The notes: generated from the letters alone by a model not told the origin. A DNA stretch of 64,000 nt from Paragonimus westermani (GCA_008508345.1 QNGE01000767.1:93361-157360), one strand, 5' to 3'. Positions 23,874-37,956 are shown, numbered from the stretch's first letter. Numbers and translations: made by a program.

Positions 23874-24511
23874 TAACAGACATTTTCGATTATCAAGACA
23901 GTTGATGGTCATAGTCTTCTAGCTGATGATGTGTGAGTATGCGAGGTAAAGATTTACAGATCCATCGTGAAGCATCGTTCCGGTATATTTTCATTTATTA
24001 GACAGGCCATCCTCAGACCTTTGATTGACCTGAAACTCAGGAACCGCGTACAGTTGCTTCATACACACCAGACAATGACAGAATGTCATCATCTGGTGGA
24101 TACGAAGATACAAAGTATCCATATCTCTAATGGTGCAGCAAGAGTCGCTTAGGTGACACGGCCGTTATATCATACATACATGTTCCTAGTAGTGATTTCC
24201 GGCTTCCAACCTTCGTGACGCTGAGATTTGCTGTTTAGTGTCTACGAGTTTAAGTCGTGTTGTACTGCTCTGAAACCAATCTGCACGAGATACAACACTA
24301 TAACTCTTCTTTCTAAACCCGGAATACCCCGCCGGGAATGTCGGTACTATACTAGGAACTCTTGAGAAGTATAATAAATATAACTTTGAAATAATATAGC
24401 TTCTGGACTTGAAATAGCTGCTGATCCAGTGGAAGCTCTACGGTGACCTTGACAACCGTTACCAAACTGTATTTTGGCGCCTTAATAGACCAAATAGCAC
24501 CTAGTGCTCAG

Positions 24512-24557
24512 ATCGTCCAGAAAGTATATTACTAGGCATGTTAAATTTCCAGACGAT
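24512..24557 (+). CDS. Possible small exon of the long gene
   Basis: The acceptor TAGTGCTCAG and the donor AT|GTATTG bound a 46-nt segment that joins in phase to the exon ending at 23739 (G+AT gives Asp) and reads DRPESILLGMLNFQT. Support comes from phase and composition only. Confidence 0.3.
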
Positions 24558-25437
24558 GTATTGAAGGTGTATATCACTTTGTCCTGGAGTTCTGATTTCA
24601 TCTGTGTAAGTGGACTGAAAAACGAACCGAACAGTGGTAATGTAGCGAGAAGGCGTCCAATAAAGCACAATCTTTATTGCCCAAATTGCCAGTCACATGC
24701 AACGCGCGCTCTCTCGTTTATGAGTCTTAATTCCAATCCACAACACCCCAGCCCCGGTTTCCGTTCACACGTCGTGTGCACTTCTGACCGGTTTACGTGT
24801 GTGATCGGCGGCTTCTACCGGGGGGTTTTCTGCCTGCCATTCCTCGTCTGTTTGTCCGATTTCCTTGCGCGATGGCTCGTCCGGCTGCTCGTGCTGTCCG
24901 CCATCCACCCAATGTTGGCCTTGACCGTATTCCAACATCGTGTCGAGATGCTCCTCTAAATGTTTAAAAAACCACGCCTCCGATCTGGCCGTCTGTCGTA
25001 TTTCGCCTGCCCTGCCTCGCCCGTTGGTCCGATCCAGTCGGGCGATGACTCATCCGGTCGCGCACGTTGTTCTTGATTCGATCGCGACAGGCTTTTGAAC
25101 GTACCTCCCCCGCGTTGAGGTATTCGGCCGAGCCTTTGAAAGCTCGCACCTCCGACCTGACAATCCACCACAGTAAGACTGGGTTGTAGGTTTGTCATTG
25201 GTAGTACTAATTTCTTCAACGCGTGCTTTGCACAACCCTATGTTATATCTCAACGCCGAGTAACACACTAGGATTCAGTTACGAACTGCCCTAAAAAAAG
25301 TGTTCTATGTTTTAGCGGGATGATTTTTCGCGGATTGATCACGCGAACTCTGCGACTAATTAACATTTTATTTCCGGCAGTTTCACCTCAGATGACGGGA
25401 GCCCACTATAAAGTCTGAGGACGTTGGTACAAGTCAA

Positions 25438-25472
<35 letters not shown>

Positions 25473-28095
25473 TTCACAGCGCCTACACTGTTTCCGTAAA
25501 GTTCACTTTGGTAGACAAACCCAACATATTTCGCGAACCAACAGAGAAATGAGAAAGCGTTGGTAAAAAATGTTCTGTTGCGTGTGCGAATCTGCAGACA
25601 TACTGGTAGACTTTCTTGATCCTACCTAGGTTGCTTACTAGCACGATGTTTCTTTCGTTTCCATTAAAAATATGTTTTAGTTTTGCATATGTTTTATTTA
25701 ACTGATAAACAAACATGCGAATATGGTAGCAATTATCTGGCTACCTATAAAAATGAGGGGATAGTCCTTGACCTCGTGTACGTTCCGACAGCAAAAAACA
25801 TCACCGTTTGGAATGATGACGTTTTACGTTTCTCTTAACAAACACAAGACACTGAACCAAAGATTACTTGGAACGAGATGAACTTATAGTTCAGGGAATT
25901 AGATGAGCATATTGAATGAAAAAGAGCTTGGATTGGTAACTAGTACCATTAACCAAGCCAGAACAGCATTCAATAGGGGTGCACTCGGGACACTACTAAA
26001 ATGTCTTACAGCTTCGTGGAATAGAAGTCCGGATAAAAAATGCAAGCCTACGGGGGCTGGTTTGTGAGTAAATTTGGGATTTGTGGATTGTTTGACGCAG
26101 CAACACATTCGGAACCCGAGTAGTTATGGTTTCAGTTTATCATCTGTATTAAGTCTCCTGGGCGGATAGCAAAACGGCCAGTGTTGAACCGTCGACAGTT
26201 TCGTTGGTATCAAATGAACCTTAGGAATTGAGACAACAGTTTTTGCATTCATATTGGCGTATCAGTAAACCTTTATCCACATTGGCCATTGCTGCAGTAA
26301 GATCAAACTTGACGCAGCCGATAGGTTACGTTTGCTTGTTCTTCAAACAGGCTGGTCAGCTGGTAAGTTTTCATTACTCTAGTAAGATGTTCACCGTAGC
26401 GTGGCACGCAGAGAAAATGCCGCTTCTGGAAACACCATTTCTTAGTGCTTTTTAAGAATTAGTGGCATGGACAACGAATAAACAGTTCAGCAGCTGAAGA
26501 TCAAGCGCTCGACGTTTCTACACCCTAGGATGGAAGGGGAGCGACTTTTGTGATCTTTAACAGAACATCTAGTAGGATGGTCCATATGAACATTCCACTG
26601 TTCTGACTCCTAGATACGCTCAAGATTGGCGCTTTGCGTTTCAGTGCTCAGCGTGTTCGCGTTCTCGTTAGAGTTGTGATCGACCAGATATTCACACGTT
26701 TTCTCAGTTGACCCGATGCTATATACTACATCAATCTGTTAGTATGAGGGGATTTCACTCGTCTCCACATTGTCAATTTGTGTTCATGTGACAAAATGTT
26801 CAGTTCTCATTCCACTCTCCCAGCGTAGTGATAGTTTTACGGCACACGGAAAAGTTTGTTGGCTTTAGTTACCGATGCCCTGGTTGAGAGCCCGTCCCTG
26901 AATTTCGTCGGCACAATTTGAATAGGTGTTTATTTGTGCCGCAAGTCCCGGGCAAGTTTTAAGTGTGAGTGATGTTCTAGTTATATTGTCATCAAACATT
27001 TTAATGACACGCTAATGTAAACGTCTCCACATTCACTTACACGTTGTGCGTGGTATAGGCTCTTGAAAAAAGGCCCTAAGATTCGTGTTCATATGTGGAC
27101 CCCTTATGAACGACGCATTGTGAAGCGCATTCAAACGAAAAATAATCGTATTACTCACTGAATATTTTGTGTACTTGACTGTCTGCCATACAAGTGTGTT
27201 ATGACACCAGGGAACTTGTTGGCCTGTCGTATCTGGCAGTTACTGATGTACGCAGACGACGTGAAATAGACTAACTGTCGAATCGATAACAGCGCTCTAA
27301 TCAGACCACAGACCGATTTCTTTATACAGTAATTCACTTCGAACAAGTTCGAAGTTTTAGTTCAACTCGGTGCTATTCACTTTGGATTGGCGTCACTGAA
27401 TCTAACCAGTTCACGTGTGTAACGTATTGAACTAGGTGACTCTGAACTAACAACTGTTCACATAATACCAGTTGATATTGTTTGTTTGTTCAGACCATCG
27501 TGCACTGTCAACACATAGCAATAAAATAGTTTCTCATCAATTACACCGTTCTGTAAACACGGATACAACAACATGACCACAAACCTCAATGAATGAATAA
27601 ACGCCCGTTATCTGTTTCAAAATTAGCGGCAGTAAAACTGATTTTTGCCCGATAATTAAAACAGACAGCAGACCAACGTTACGTTCGTTCTAATTCTCAA
27701 AACAACATTGCATTTAACCAGCCGCACAGGATGCCTATGCCTTTGTGTCCGTTGGTTCACTGTCATACTATGTGCTGTCGTTTTATGCACTATAAAATGT
27801 AGCGTAACTAAGACTTGTTATTTCACATGAAATGGTTACATCTTTGCCATGTCATCAAAGTAAAAAATGCTTACACAAGGGTTTATTATTCAGTTGCATT
27901 CAAACATTTAAGTAACCAAACTTGCCATCCAGTTTCGTGTTGTTATCCAAAAGAAAAACTGAAATAAGGACCAGTAATACAACCTAATTTAGCTCTTTAT
28001 TTGATACAACTTGGATGCCACTCAAATTGGATCGCGACTTCTGCTACCTGATAAACATATTGGATGTAGCACGTCAGGTGGTAAAACCTGGTCAG
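24558..28095. other. Mostly non-coding, with a GC-rich block and a TA repeat
   Basis: A GC-rich block at about 24700-25150 contains two diverged copies of a roughly 70-bp segment (about 24835 and 25008, both starting CCTGCC and containing GTCCGAT), so it is probably a repeat. A TA dinucleotide run occupies 25443-25470. A possible exon at about 26353-26446 reads AGQLVSFHYSSKMFTVAWHA after the acceptor CTTCAAACAG, but its donor is weak. Nothing else was recognised. Confidence 0.35.
25443..25470. repeat. TA dinucleotide microsatellite
   Basis: An uninterrupted run of TA of about 14 units. Confidence 0.95.
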
Positions 28096-28421
28096 TTACT
28101 TCCTCCGTTTTAAAAATTCCTGGACAGATTGCCTAAGAAACGGGACGAATAAACGCCATATCTTTCCTCTTCTGGAACTCTGCAAACATGATAAACAATG
28201 TTCACACGAGGACGTACCTGAGAATTTGGCCCTGATGACTCCATTAAGACCAGTGTTATTAAGTGGTACCGTGCTCGACACGTTTTCAACAGAATCAAGT
28301 TTGAAAAAAGGTGTAACTTGCTGTTCAAGTACAACACACAGGAAGCAGGCAAACAACAGTTGCAATCGAATATCGAAACCATATCAATTCCTTCTATCCT
28401 TGGTTAATACAGAGTGGAATA
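28096..28421 (+). CDS. Two exons with a 31-bp intron, unidentified protein
   Basis: Exon 28096-28310 reads YFLRFKNSWTDCLRNGTNKR, then PLLELCKHDKQCSHEDVPEN, then LALMTPLRPVLLSGTVLDTF. The donor is G|GTGTAAC, then a 31-bp intron (28311-28341) ending ACACACAG, then exon 28342-28421 reads SRQTTVAIEYRNHINSFYPW and LIQSGI before GTGCAA. The phase (1) is conserved across the intron, and removing it replaces an unconvincing read-through with a plausible peptide. Another small exon may follow at about 28487-28516. No family was recognised. Confidence 0.55.
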
Positions 28422-30978
28422 GTGCAATATTGATGTGCATTATGGTAGGCTTATTCAATTTTAAGAGGCCCACTGGCGACAATCCCAGGCTTCGACTAGA
28501 TATAAATCAACAACAGGTTCCACATGTGCCTGAGCGGTATACATCCTGTATAGTTAGCTGTGGAACAATGAATGTTAGCAGTAAGAGCAAATCTCTTAGC
28601 GTAGTTTAATGCTAGATGACTTCCTCTCCTTTAAACGCAAAGTTTACTGCGAGGAACAAGAGCCACATGGTAAATAAGGTAACGGCTACGAAGATGAAGT
28701 TGGGTATTCTGGAATCACATTGTCCGTCAATCAGTGGCAATTCCTGATACCGTAATAACGTTAAACTAGCGAGCAACTTCAGTGCAAAAATTAGGTGAAA
28801 CGCCAATCAGCGAACGCATGCGACCTACTTTATCATGAATCACAGATTGTCTGTGAAAGCTGAACTTGACAGGTTCTTAGTTACCGTCTGTTTAGATCAC
28901 CATACAGCTCCCTAGAAGCTTATATTAAACATATCGGAAAATAATCGGTTCCGAATTATGAAAAAATTGGTGTTTTTGTACATTTTCTCTGGGTGGTGTT
29001 GCATATCTGCAATAATCAATACCTCCATCAAGTATGAGACGCACACGCAATAGACCCTCAGTAAAGATTTCAGTTTGTTAACGTGCAATTCCTCTTATAC
29101 AAATGACATTGAACAAGAACGTCTTTGCACGGCTCTCTAAGCAAAAATCAGCCACCAAGGACACTCGCCGATCTGTGCAGTTGACTGGTTGAATGTTATC
29201 TACAGGATGGTAGCTCCCCTGGAGATGAAGAAATATTAGTGTGACTGACAGTTTGGATGTCGAGTCTTGTGTATACACGTGATCGTTAGAATGTGGTTTG
29301 TCTACGTGACATAACTCATAAACCCATCATTCCCGTAATTGGAATCTCCACGCAGACATCATTCAGAAGAAGGTGAAATAACAGCAACCGCATTAAAAAT
29401 GTTATCGGCTTCGTCGCAACGTTAAGAGGAAATCTGTGTTTTCGCAGGAAAATTAACACATCTGTTATTCGATGACATTGTTCAAACAACAATGAACGTT
29501 TTTAATAAGTGTACGGGTGGCTCAGATTGTTCGTCGTGTCCAGAGTAGGCACAGTAAGCGTCCTCTTAACTGTGCGGACTTCAAAGCGTTCCTAGACAAT
29601 TTGCTCGCATAGACACAAGCTACGAAGTTGATTACTACAGCTGACGCCACTGAGAGCAGTCGCAGTCTGACAACATCCGAAGTCCGAACAAATGTTCGCC
29701 TCACTACATCGGCAACAGCGTACCTCCTGCCAGTTGAAATTTCTCTCCCCAAATTATATCAGCTTACAACATCCTCCCCTATTAATCTATGATCCATCTA
29801 CAACCGCGATACATATTAACTGACATGACCTGATTTCGACTTACAAAACACCAGTAACGTATATGTATTCGTGGGACTGACACAAGTGACCGAAAACAGC
29901 TGCTTACTTAACTAAATTAGCTCAAGTCAAAATCAGTTAATTTTTAATTTTGTTTTATTTTTTGGGCAAAATTTCATATGGTAAATTGTGGAAAGTAGTA
30001 GGTGCTTAATTGGGAAAAACGGAGACTACCATCACTTCACTTTGGAAACTCTGACGCTGTCTAGAAGCGTGAAATAGACTGAGCTTCTGCACGGTTAACA
30101 TGTGTTCGCAACATCAGCACTGATCTACAGATTAAATGAATTCTGAGATGAACCACATAGATAACTTTCAATTGGGACTTTAATTCAAGGTTTAATCAGC
30201 TGATACATAATGTAGGTTTAATGTTCGAATTTAACCTGATGACTGGGAACAAACACGAAACTGGTTGAATGATCCTGACGTACCCCTGCCACTAAATGCC
30301 TCGTATAACCAATTTGGTCTTTATACATATGTAGGTGAATTACGCGAGGTGTATATTGCCTGATTGGTGAATAGCGACTGATATTGACACTATGACGAAT
30401 GTTTTCGGGTGGTACACAGTGAATTTCAGCGCCTGATATTAACCCCAATTGGGGGTTTCATAATGCGAACTGGCACTCGATCTTTCAGCGATGATAAAAG
30501 TTCACCTTTTAGGAACTGTGCACGCAGCCCTGCAAGCCGCACACATACGTCTCATCGAAATTTGTACGCGGTTTATTCTAAAGTACTGATTGGTCGACAA
30601 CTCCTGGCATTCAGCCACAATTTTTTATGGTGGCTGGCTGTATGTTAGCCTGTTAATCCAATCCATCTATTGAATGTGCACACATTATAGTGGACTTTCG
30701 ATCAAACGATAGACCTCAATAACCAGTCAACCTGTAAATTACCCAATAACAGCAAAAAATTTCCTCTCCTTCTCAGAATCAAACCCGTTCGTTATTCGGT
30801 TTCTGTTTTTTGAATGTACGACGGCCTCCGTACAATTTTGCTCTCACCCAAACTATCTTATTGCCGTTCTGACTGGATTAAAGTGAAACTTTGCTGAAGT
30901 ATTCCCGTGTCTGCTTCCACACCGGTTTTACTGGGGAGGATCGATCCACCCTCTGTTGGAAACTAAGATTTCTTGCAG
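28422..30978. other. No gene recognised (probable intron)
   Basis: Open frames are short and none joins in phase with an adjacent exon. No repeat family was recognised. It lies between two candidate exons of the long plus-strand gene. Confidence 0.3.
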
Positions 30979-31097
30979 ATTGTAATACACCGCTGATTCT
31001 CCTAAACGTTGCAGTATTTTCTTTAATTGCGCGTAGTGTGAAAGCAAAAGAGGTCTTTCTTATCGGATTTTATATTCAAAATCAAGCTGAAGATATG
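30979..31097 (+). CDS. Candidate exon, unidentified
   Basis: After the acceptor GATTTCTTGCAG, 119 nt read CNTPLILLNVAVFSLIARSV, then KAKEVFLIGFYIQNQAEDM, ending at the donor ATG|GTAGAT. Start phase 1, end phase 0. The peptide is hydrophobic and helical-looking. No family was recognised. It is assigned to the long gene only by strand and position. Confidence 0.45.
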
Positions 31098-34000
31098 GTA
31101 GATAATGACGATCCTCGTTTTCAAGACCATTAAATGTCTAAACAAATGATTAAGAGATAAACATACGAACCAAAAGATTTTCACCATCAAGCTACTCTGT
31201 CTATCTGTTTGTTCCATATAAGCAATGAGGCGAAACTTTTGGCATAACCGTATAGACACAAATCTGACTCGGATTCAGAAAGTCGCAATATTCACTTTTG
31301 AAATATGTTCATTGCATTTTTCGCGCAAATTAAGATGTACATTTATTACTTCGGCTTCTTGTCATAAAATTATTGCATTTTACCTGCATTTTTACAACAT
31401 TGCTAAATAACTTTCAATTTTAAATTGTTTTTAATGGACAACTTTAAATTGGCATTAAAAATTCACTCTTCAGTGCGATGGTTAGCTAATTATGCTAATG
31501 AATGGAATATGCCAAGTAAATTAGTGCGGAAGCGTTGTTATTAAAATTGTTGCGCTCAGTAAATTGTATCAAGGTTCGCATGGTACATAATGGTACCTTC
31601 GACCTAAGATGTCGGGAACTCGTGTTGCACATGGTTATGATACAGGTCTTCACAGTGAAGTGTTAGTCCGTTGAAGAATATTGTTCGAAACCACTTCTAA
31701 TTCATTTATTTTCCTCAGATTAATTTTCACGTTTTGATTTCAACTTGTGTAACCAATGCGCAGTTTCTTTACGAGATCTCTCACCGTCTTAGGATGAACT
31801 TTACATGGCACATTCTTCCAGTAGAATAGTTCGAAAGTTGAATGAATGTGTTCCACACTGTTGTTCTCTCTGAATAATTACATAATATACATCAAAAAAT
31901 GAATCATGATGCTGTGCCATGCTTTGGATGCGTTATGATGTATAATCTGCAAATAGAAAAGCTGTGATAAATATTCCTGCAGACCAATGAATAACCCGGT
32001 TGTGCGTGAGAACTGGCTGGAATGTAGACTGCTTGTAAGTTTCAAGTTACTGCTCCGAACAGTAAGAGGACTATTGAGAAAAGAAACTGCACCAATACCG
32101 TTTCATTTCTGTAAAGTTTAGCTAGGTACAAAACTGAATGTAAGATAGAAAGCCACTTGCAGTTTATGCATTTGGAGCGATCCTGAATAGAAGACAAGAA
32201 ATGCATGAACGTGCTCAACAAACTGATGAACCGAATTTCACTATATAGCTGAATTAAAGATAAAGTGTTGCAAACCGATTTTTACGGCGAAATTTAAATG
32301 CTAATTGCAGTGCGTTGTTCCGTATCTGGAGACTACGCGGTTCACTCTAAAACTCACAACTCGACAAAATTCAGGCGATCATTTCTCAAATTTCGAGGAT
32401 TATTTAACATACAAAACTATCATTTCTGAGTTTCTACATGCCACGTCTATGTCGATTGACTGCAGCGCAGTAATTCTCGATTGCAAGTGATTCACAATCA
32501 TTTCAACGATGCATACAAATGGAACTTAAGAGATGACTTTGTTTATTTTTTTAGTGAAAACGACGAAGACTTTTCTCATCACGTTTCCCCAAGTCGGCAG
32601 TGACCTGTGTTTCAACAGATGCTGTAAACCGCTTCATTTTCAGTGGAATATTTTATACCCTGCTCGTACAAATTGTGTTCGCATGAACAAAACATCGTTG
32701 CTTTTTCAATTAGATAGTTCGTTCCGAACAGACAAGTCGCAGATTCGTTTTTGCACTATGCAACTTTTGAGTAAACGGAAGCCAAATGTGTGCACTTAAG
32801 TCTGACCCAGAATGATTGACATTTACCGAGTTTTCAGAGCCAGAACTAATCTGTTGAGGCACATTTTGTTCACTCTTAATTCTGCCAACCTTTGCATTAT
32901 ATATGGTATTTTGACAAATGAATAAATATAAGGCACTGAAACAGAAGGTTGTTTGTTTCAGGAATGTGGTTGACGCAAGATAGCTGATTGTACAAGTTAA
33001 CAGGTACTATGTATAGAAAAACGTGTTGAACTGTAGAACACTCTTAAATGTTAGTGATCCGTAAATGACATCAACGATATCTTCCTAATTAACGGGCGGT
33101 AAGTTTCCAGGAACTAGATTTGAAGGGTACACATTCATAATTACCCGAAAATCAATCACTGGACATAACTGAATGGACCACCTGGCAGTGCTCTCTAATT
33201 ATAAGGATTAATTGTAAACGGTTCACCCGCAGCACAAATGCCCGTGTTGCACTCAAAGGACATGTCGTTAGCGAATGCAGAAATCATTATAATATATTAC
33301 CACTGATATTACCACTGATCACAAGTTCAGTAATCTGTGTGTTGACCACTTACAAGAAAATTTGAGTAGCTTCAAGTATACATGAACACATCTTCTGTGA
33401 TTAACCTAACGATGTTTAGTATTCGATAGCTCAACCCAATCAACTGTGTTCGAAGCATTAGTTAGCCCCGAAGTGCTTGCAGTTGGAGCTGTCTTTAGCA
33501 GTGAAAAAAGAATCTTGTTTCTTTGTTAAAAGAAATGCTTTATGAGAGATAATCAATGTGGCACGGAGAATGAAGTCTTCCGTAAGTTACAGAATGTTTT
33601 TTAACAGCCATGAAAATCTAAATGCTATCGACCACCATTGCGTTTTACGCACATACCTATCATGGAATCGTTCAAAATCGAAGCAATAGAACTGAATTCT
33701 TATGTACTTTACAAGTATATCTTCAGCTCTGTGAGTGTAGTCACTTTTTGACGTAAAACGCATTTATGTACATTTACACAGCAACGAGGATGGCCACAGC
33801 GAGACATTCACGTGATACTGAAGTGAAGTTTTCCCGGAAGTCGGCGGAAACTATTTTGTATCTCAATGCTGGTGGGGGGGGGGCTGGAACAGAGTGGAAG
33901 TGATACTTCTAGACGTGCGAGTAAATATTGATGCGAACAACATGCGAGTCTGAGTGGAAAAATACACACCAAATACGTTTACCTGCGACTACGAGTGTTC

Positions 34001-34867
34001 AGGAAATATTTTGTAGAAAAGCTACTGAAAATCCTAAAGATTGGTTGAACTGAATAGGGATTTGGAAAAGCAGTATATCTTCGAGCTTCTTCTCAGATAA
34101 ACAGCGGGGAACTATCAGGAATTATAGAGCAGTGAGCACAGTGTTCATTTCATTACATGGACAGACGGACGCGCGTTAGGACAGGTGTGTAAGGTCCTAA
34201 TTTCAGAAAAAAGCGCGTGAATGTTAACAAACCAACTTTGATTAGAAGTGTTTTGATGAGAAGCTTGACATTGTACCATATTTTTGCACCTTAGAAATCT
34301 GTGTGAACAGAGACAACACTGAAACGTATCCAATGCATATTGCGTTCTCCCAAGGGTAACGTTTACGTAACGTGATTGTGGTGAACTGACTGTATAATGC
34401 TGAACGATTACTAACACACCAGTTACTTGGCAACATTATAGACTTCAATTGGGTCTCTGCAACCAAGATACTTATTCAATATGTTTGAATATGAGTTTTT
34501 TGAAAGGGCTTTTAAGTGGTGTTCTCACGAACAATACCGCTTTCATGAATCACCGATAGTATGCCACACTGTAGGATTTGAGGTTGCACTGAAGTAGTAT
34601 CTGTCGGTCCTACGTAACTGAGATTGAATATATTACACAGAACACGCAGATTTGTTGATCCTGAGAGATAAGTTAATTGACGGACTTCAAAATTCAGGAC
34701 GGAAGATGTTTCTACGTCGTCTAAGCTGCAAATAAACGTGGAATTGACAAAGATTTGTTTGAGAAGTAAACTGATTTTGGTCGGAGTTGCAACCATCATG
34801 TTCACCAGCACTTTCCAGCCAGACATTTTTGAAAAAGAGCGCCAGATCCCGGTCTTGCTGTTGTTAC
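31098..34867. other. No gene recognised (probable intron)
   Basis: A possible coding-like frame at 32600-32799 has weak splice support and was not kept. A 12-bp direct repeat (ATTACCACTGAT) lies near 33297-33320, and a G run near 33874-33883. Otherwise nothing was recognised. Confidence 0.3.
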
Positions 34868-35100
34868 AACACGTCAGTAGTGCGTGCGTTTGCTACGGAC
34901 GGGAACAGAGCTATTGTCACGCCTTCATGAGGCAACCTTGTTATCGGTCTTACACCAAGCAGGACCGCATTGTCATACCTCACCACTCAGTCACTCTCAT
35001 CTTTGCGAACTAATCAGGTTGTCTAACCGTTTCAACTAGGTGCTTGGTTACTGTCTGTTAACTCCCATCGATAAGCGATCATTAACTGACTTGGCCTAAT
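34868..35100 (-). mobile_element. SINE relic, head and tRNA-like part
   Basis: From CGTCAGTAGTGC (34872) through CTTCATGAGGCAACCTTGTT and CTAATCAGGTTGTC to TGTTAACTCCCATCGATAA, the order and sequence follow the minus-strand SINE of 11440-11690. The ribozyme is truncated after its 5' stem I and core, and the B-box region is scrambled. It is a decayed copy in an intron of the long gene. Confidence 0.65.
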
Positions 35101-36802
35101 GCCAACTGACTAAAAGCCAGTTGTCTCCTCCGCCTGGCCCACATGTGCTAACGTAACATATGTTTGCATCGTGACCAGCACACATCACTTGACATAATTC
35201 TTCGTGGTTAGCAAGACTGTAGAATGATGAGCTGCTTATTGAAAACATTAAGCCATCTTTCAAACGCTACGGGTTCTTTTGCCCAACCGCTTAAAAAAAA
35301 GATGAAACCACGCAGACGAAACAGTCTGTTCTTGTAAGGCCTCCATGCAAACTCAGCTTATAAACCGGGGATGTTAAAATCAACTGATATTCACAGTAAC
35401 AAATCGTTTTCACATATAAAACTTCACAGTGGTTTTTGGTTTCTCATCAACCTTAAACTTCTTAAGGAAATATATAGTCACGAATTGATTGTATGGCCCA
35501 TTAGCTGTTCGTAACTTTGGTTTAAGAAATCGTTAGAAATATTCCGTTGGTGAATTCAATTCACTGAGATCCAACCTAACTCATCAGCAAAGTGCCTGAT
35601 GACTGGTTAGGCTATTTACACCAGTGTGCTTTCACTTAAGAGAGTCTCACCCCAAATGCATCTTTCACACTGTCGATCTCGCCAGCCGTCAAGGTCAAAC
35701 ATACAGTAATGTTATAGTTCAATGCTCAATCACTGCTTAAAAGCGTCTCCTTTTCAATAAACTGACTAACACTATTTATAACTATGTAGTTACAAATCAC
35801 CTGCACCTGAGACCGGATGACTGGGAATTTATGGGGGTGTGCTGACTGGAAAACCGGATGGCGGATTGTCTAATATCACAACGATGTTCCGCGGAGTTCG
35901 TGTATCCAAGCTATGAGCTTCACATCTATCCTGCACAGCTGCAGAATTGCTTGACCATTATTCAGTGAAATGCGTTGAACTGGTATATAAGATAGGCTAC
36001 GGTAAGATGAGCGGTGCTTGTTTGCAAAACTACTGAAAAAAGGCCACACATTTTTGAGAAGTACACTAGTCTCGTCAACCCCAAATCTACTGGTACGGCC
36101 ATTCAACGTGTAAACGTTTATTTCCGTTTGTACTTTCAGACGAAGATTCATGACAGCTAAAAAGTAAGCTTACAACGCTGTAGAAATCGGGCTATCTAAA
36201 TGAACATCGGCATTACCATCGCATACACAAGATCGCGTACTTACTGGTTTCATTGGTGCTTGCAAAATGGATAACAGTCGTGCGATAAGATAATTGGGAA
36301 TGTGTTTTAATGCAGGCAGAACGGTGCATAATGTCAACGGTAGGCGTTATTGAAGAAACTGGATACCGAGTAAACGCAATCACAAGCCATCAGCTTGTAT
36401 AATATTGAAAATCACGCAACTATTAAAGATTGTTAGGACCCTGATAATTCGTCTAACTGGAACGAGGATCAACAATAATCTAGTTCTAGTAGCATCCAGT
36501 AACATTGTTCTTGGTGACCTCATGATCACAACCGCCATACAAGAAATGTTTCTACTAAAAAGTCATCTAACCCTGGCTCATAGTGCGGAAAAGTAGACAG
36601 AAGCATTAAGGAAGTTGTTCAGTGATATTCTAGGCTAGGATGCATGGAGGTTTTACACTCCGTACACCTTCTCAAAATGATGTGATCGCAATGATGCTGT
36701 CAAATACAAACCAACTCTTACATTTTCTATTGTCCTTAAGCGTTCGAAGGCATTATCGGTTACCATTTGGGGGGCTTATCGTGTAAGACGTGCAAATTTC
36801 AG
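35101..36802. other. No gene recognised (probable intron)
   Basis: No convincing exon, RNA gene or repeat was recognised. Confidence 0.3.
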
Positions 36803-37168
36803 GCCTGACCAAAACATTGAGACCAGAGCACAGTGGAATGAAGCCGCTGTTGAGGGTAGGCGATTAAATTATATTCTTCTGTATTTCTCTGAAGCTGTCG
36901 TTAGAGTGAACCAAACAATTCGATGTACGGAAATACACTGATAAGGTTAGAAGATTACCATATTCTATGGCGCACTGATTGTCTGAATGACCGACGTTTC
37001 CTTATGAACTTCGATGATGCACTTCCTGCGAGTCACTGTTCAACTAACAGTGTAAAGCCTACGTTCATTCTACAGCCATTGTTGTCTCTATTATTCGTCG
37101 ACAAACTGTCACAACAGTTAACTTCGCCGGCACCACTATACACTGGGAACACGGAAATGTACCAAATG
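36803..37168 (+). CDS. Two exons with a 49-bp intron, unidentified protein
   Basis: Exon 36803-36855 (acceptor CAAATTTCAG, donor AGG|GTAGGC) reads LTKTLRPEHSGMKPLLR. A 49-bp intron (36856-36904) with a pyrimidine tract ends CGTTAG. Exon 36905-37168 reads SEPNNSMYGNTLIRLEDYHI, LWRTDCLNDRRFLMNFDDAL and FILQPLLSLLFVDKLSQQLT, ending ATG|GTATGC. Both junctions are phase 0. The 88-codon second exon is open only between the splice sites. The protein is not identified. Confidence 0.6.
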
Positions 37169-37793
37169 GTATGCACCATTAGTAAAAGTGAGATGCCTTA
37201 ATGTGGCTACGGTACCATGAAACGTTGGATCACAGAGCAGCTTCATCCAGTTAAATCCTTCAAATGTGAAATGCTTCGCAATGTTCACTTGTGCGTCGAC
37301 CACTCTTTGTCAGCAAGACCTTTACTGGATCTTTCCAATAGATTATCGTTTGTCTGCTAAACAATCCTTGTTTACCATTGACGTGCTAATCTGACTGTCA
37401 AAGACCTGTCGGGTAGAAATCTTTCTCTCGACGTTCAACTCACTGATTCGACCACTTCTTGAGTATACCATGTAAGCTAATCGAATGTTCCTTACTAGGG
37501 ACACTTATTCAATCGGGAGATAACGGCGTATACCACCAAACTGTGGTTCGTTACTTTATTCAGTGTATTACGTGGAACTACCACTTGATGTGTGTCAGTT
37601 GTTCGTGTGTGATCTTCATATATAGAACAGCCAGTTTATGCCCTACAAACTGTTACGGAAGCTGTCTTTGAGGCATCAACATTAGAGGAATCATCTGGAC
37701 CGCGGAAAATTTTCCTTCAATTTTACGGTGTGTACAGTTCAGAACTCTATGCTTGAATCTGCCATGAGATAATCTCCGCTAGATGGTTTGCAG

Positions 37794-37956
37794 AAAACAC
37801 CTTCACGCACAAATTCTTGTTGTCTGAAACCTGCACCATCAGTGCTTTCTAGTCATCAACTGTTGAAGCACACTCGCCTTGCATTCGAATACAAAAGTCA
37901 GTCCTTTCCAGACTCCAAACAATTTGGCAACGTTTCTGACAGCAATTCGCCTGAAG
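37794..37956 (+). CDS. Ser-rich exon, unidentified
   Basis: The acceptor GGTTTGCAG opens a phase-0 exon, matching the phase of the exon ending at 37168. It reads KTPSRTNSCCLKPAPSVLSS, HQLLKHTRLAFEYKSQSFPD and FGNVSDSNSPEG. The donor G|GTGAAT at 37957 is the best choice but gives phase 1, which does not fit the next candidate at 38999, so either an exon between is missing or the donor is wrong. The frame stays open to 38000. Ser/Pro-rich, probably disordered. Confidence 0.45.

Noticed and set aside
24504..24959. 151-codon open frame at 24.5-24.96 kb as a gene
   Set aside because: Much of it lies in the GC-rich repeat-like block. Only the first 46 nt (24512-24557), in a different reading, fit the neighbouring exon phase.
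26460..26545. Minus-strand hammerhead around GAAACGTC near 26500
   Set aside because: GAAACGTC and a possible stem II (CATCC/GGGTG) exist, but no CTGATGA-like core precedes the stem and stem I is absent.
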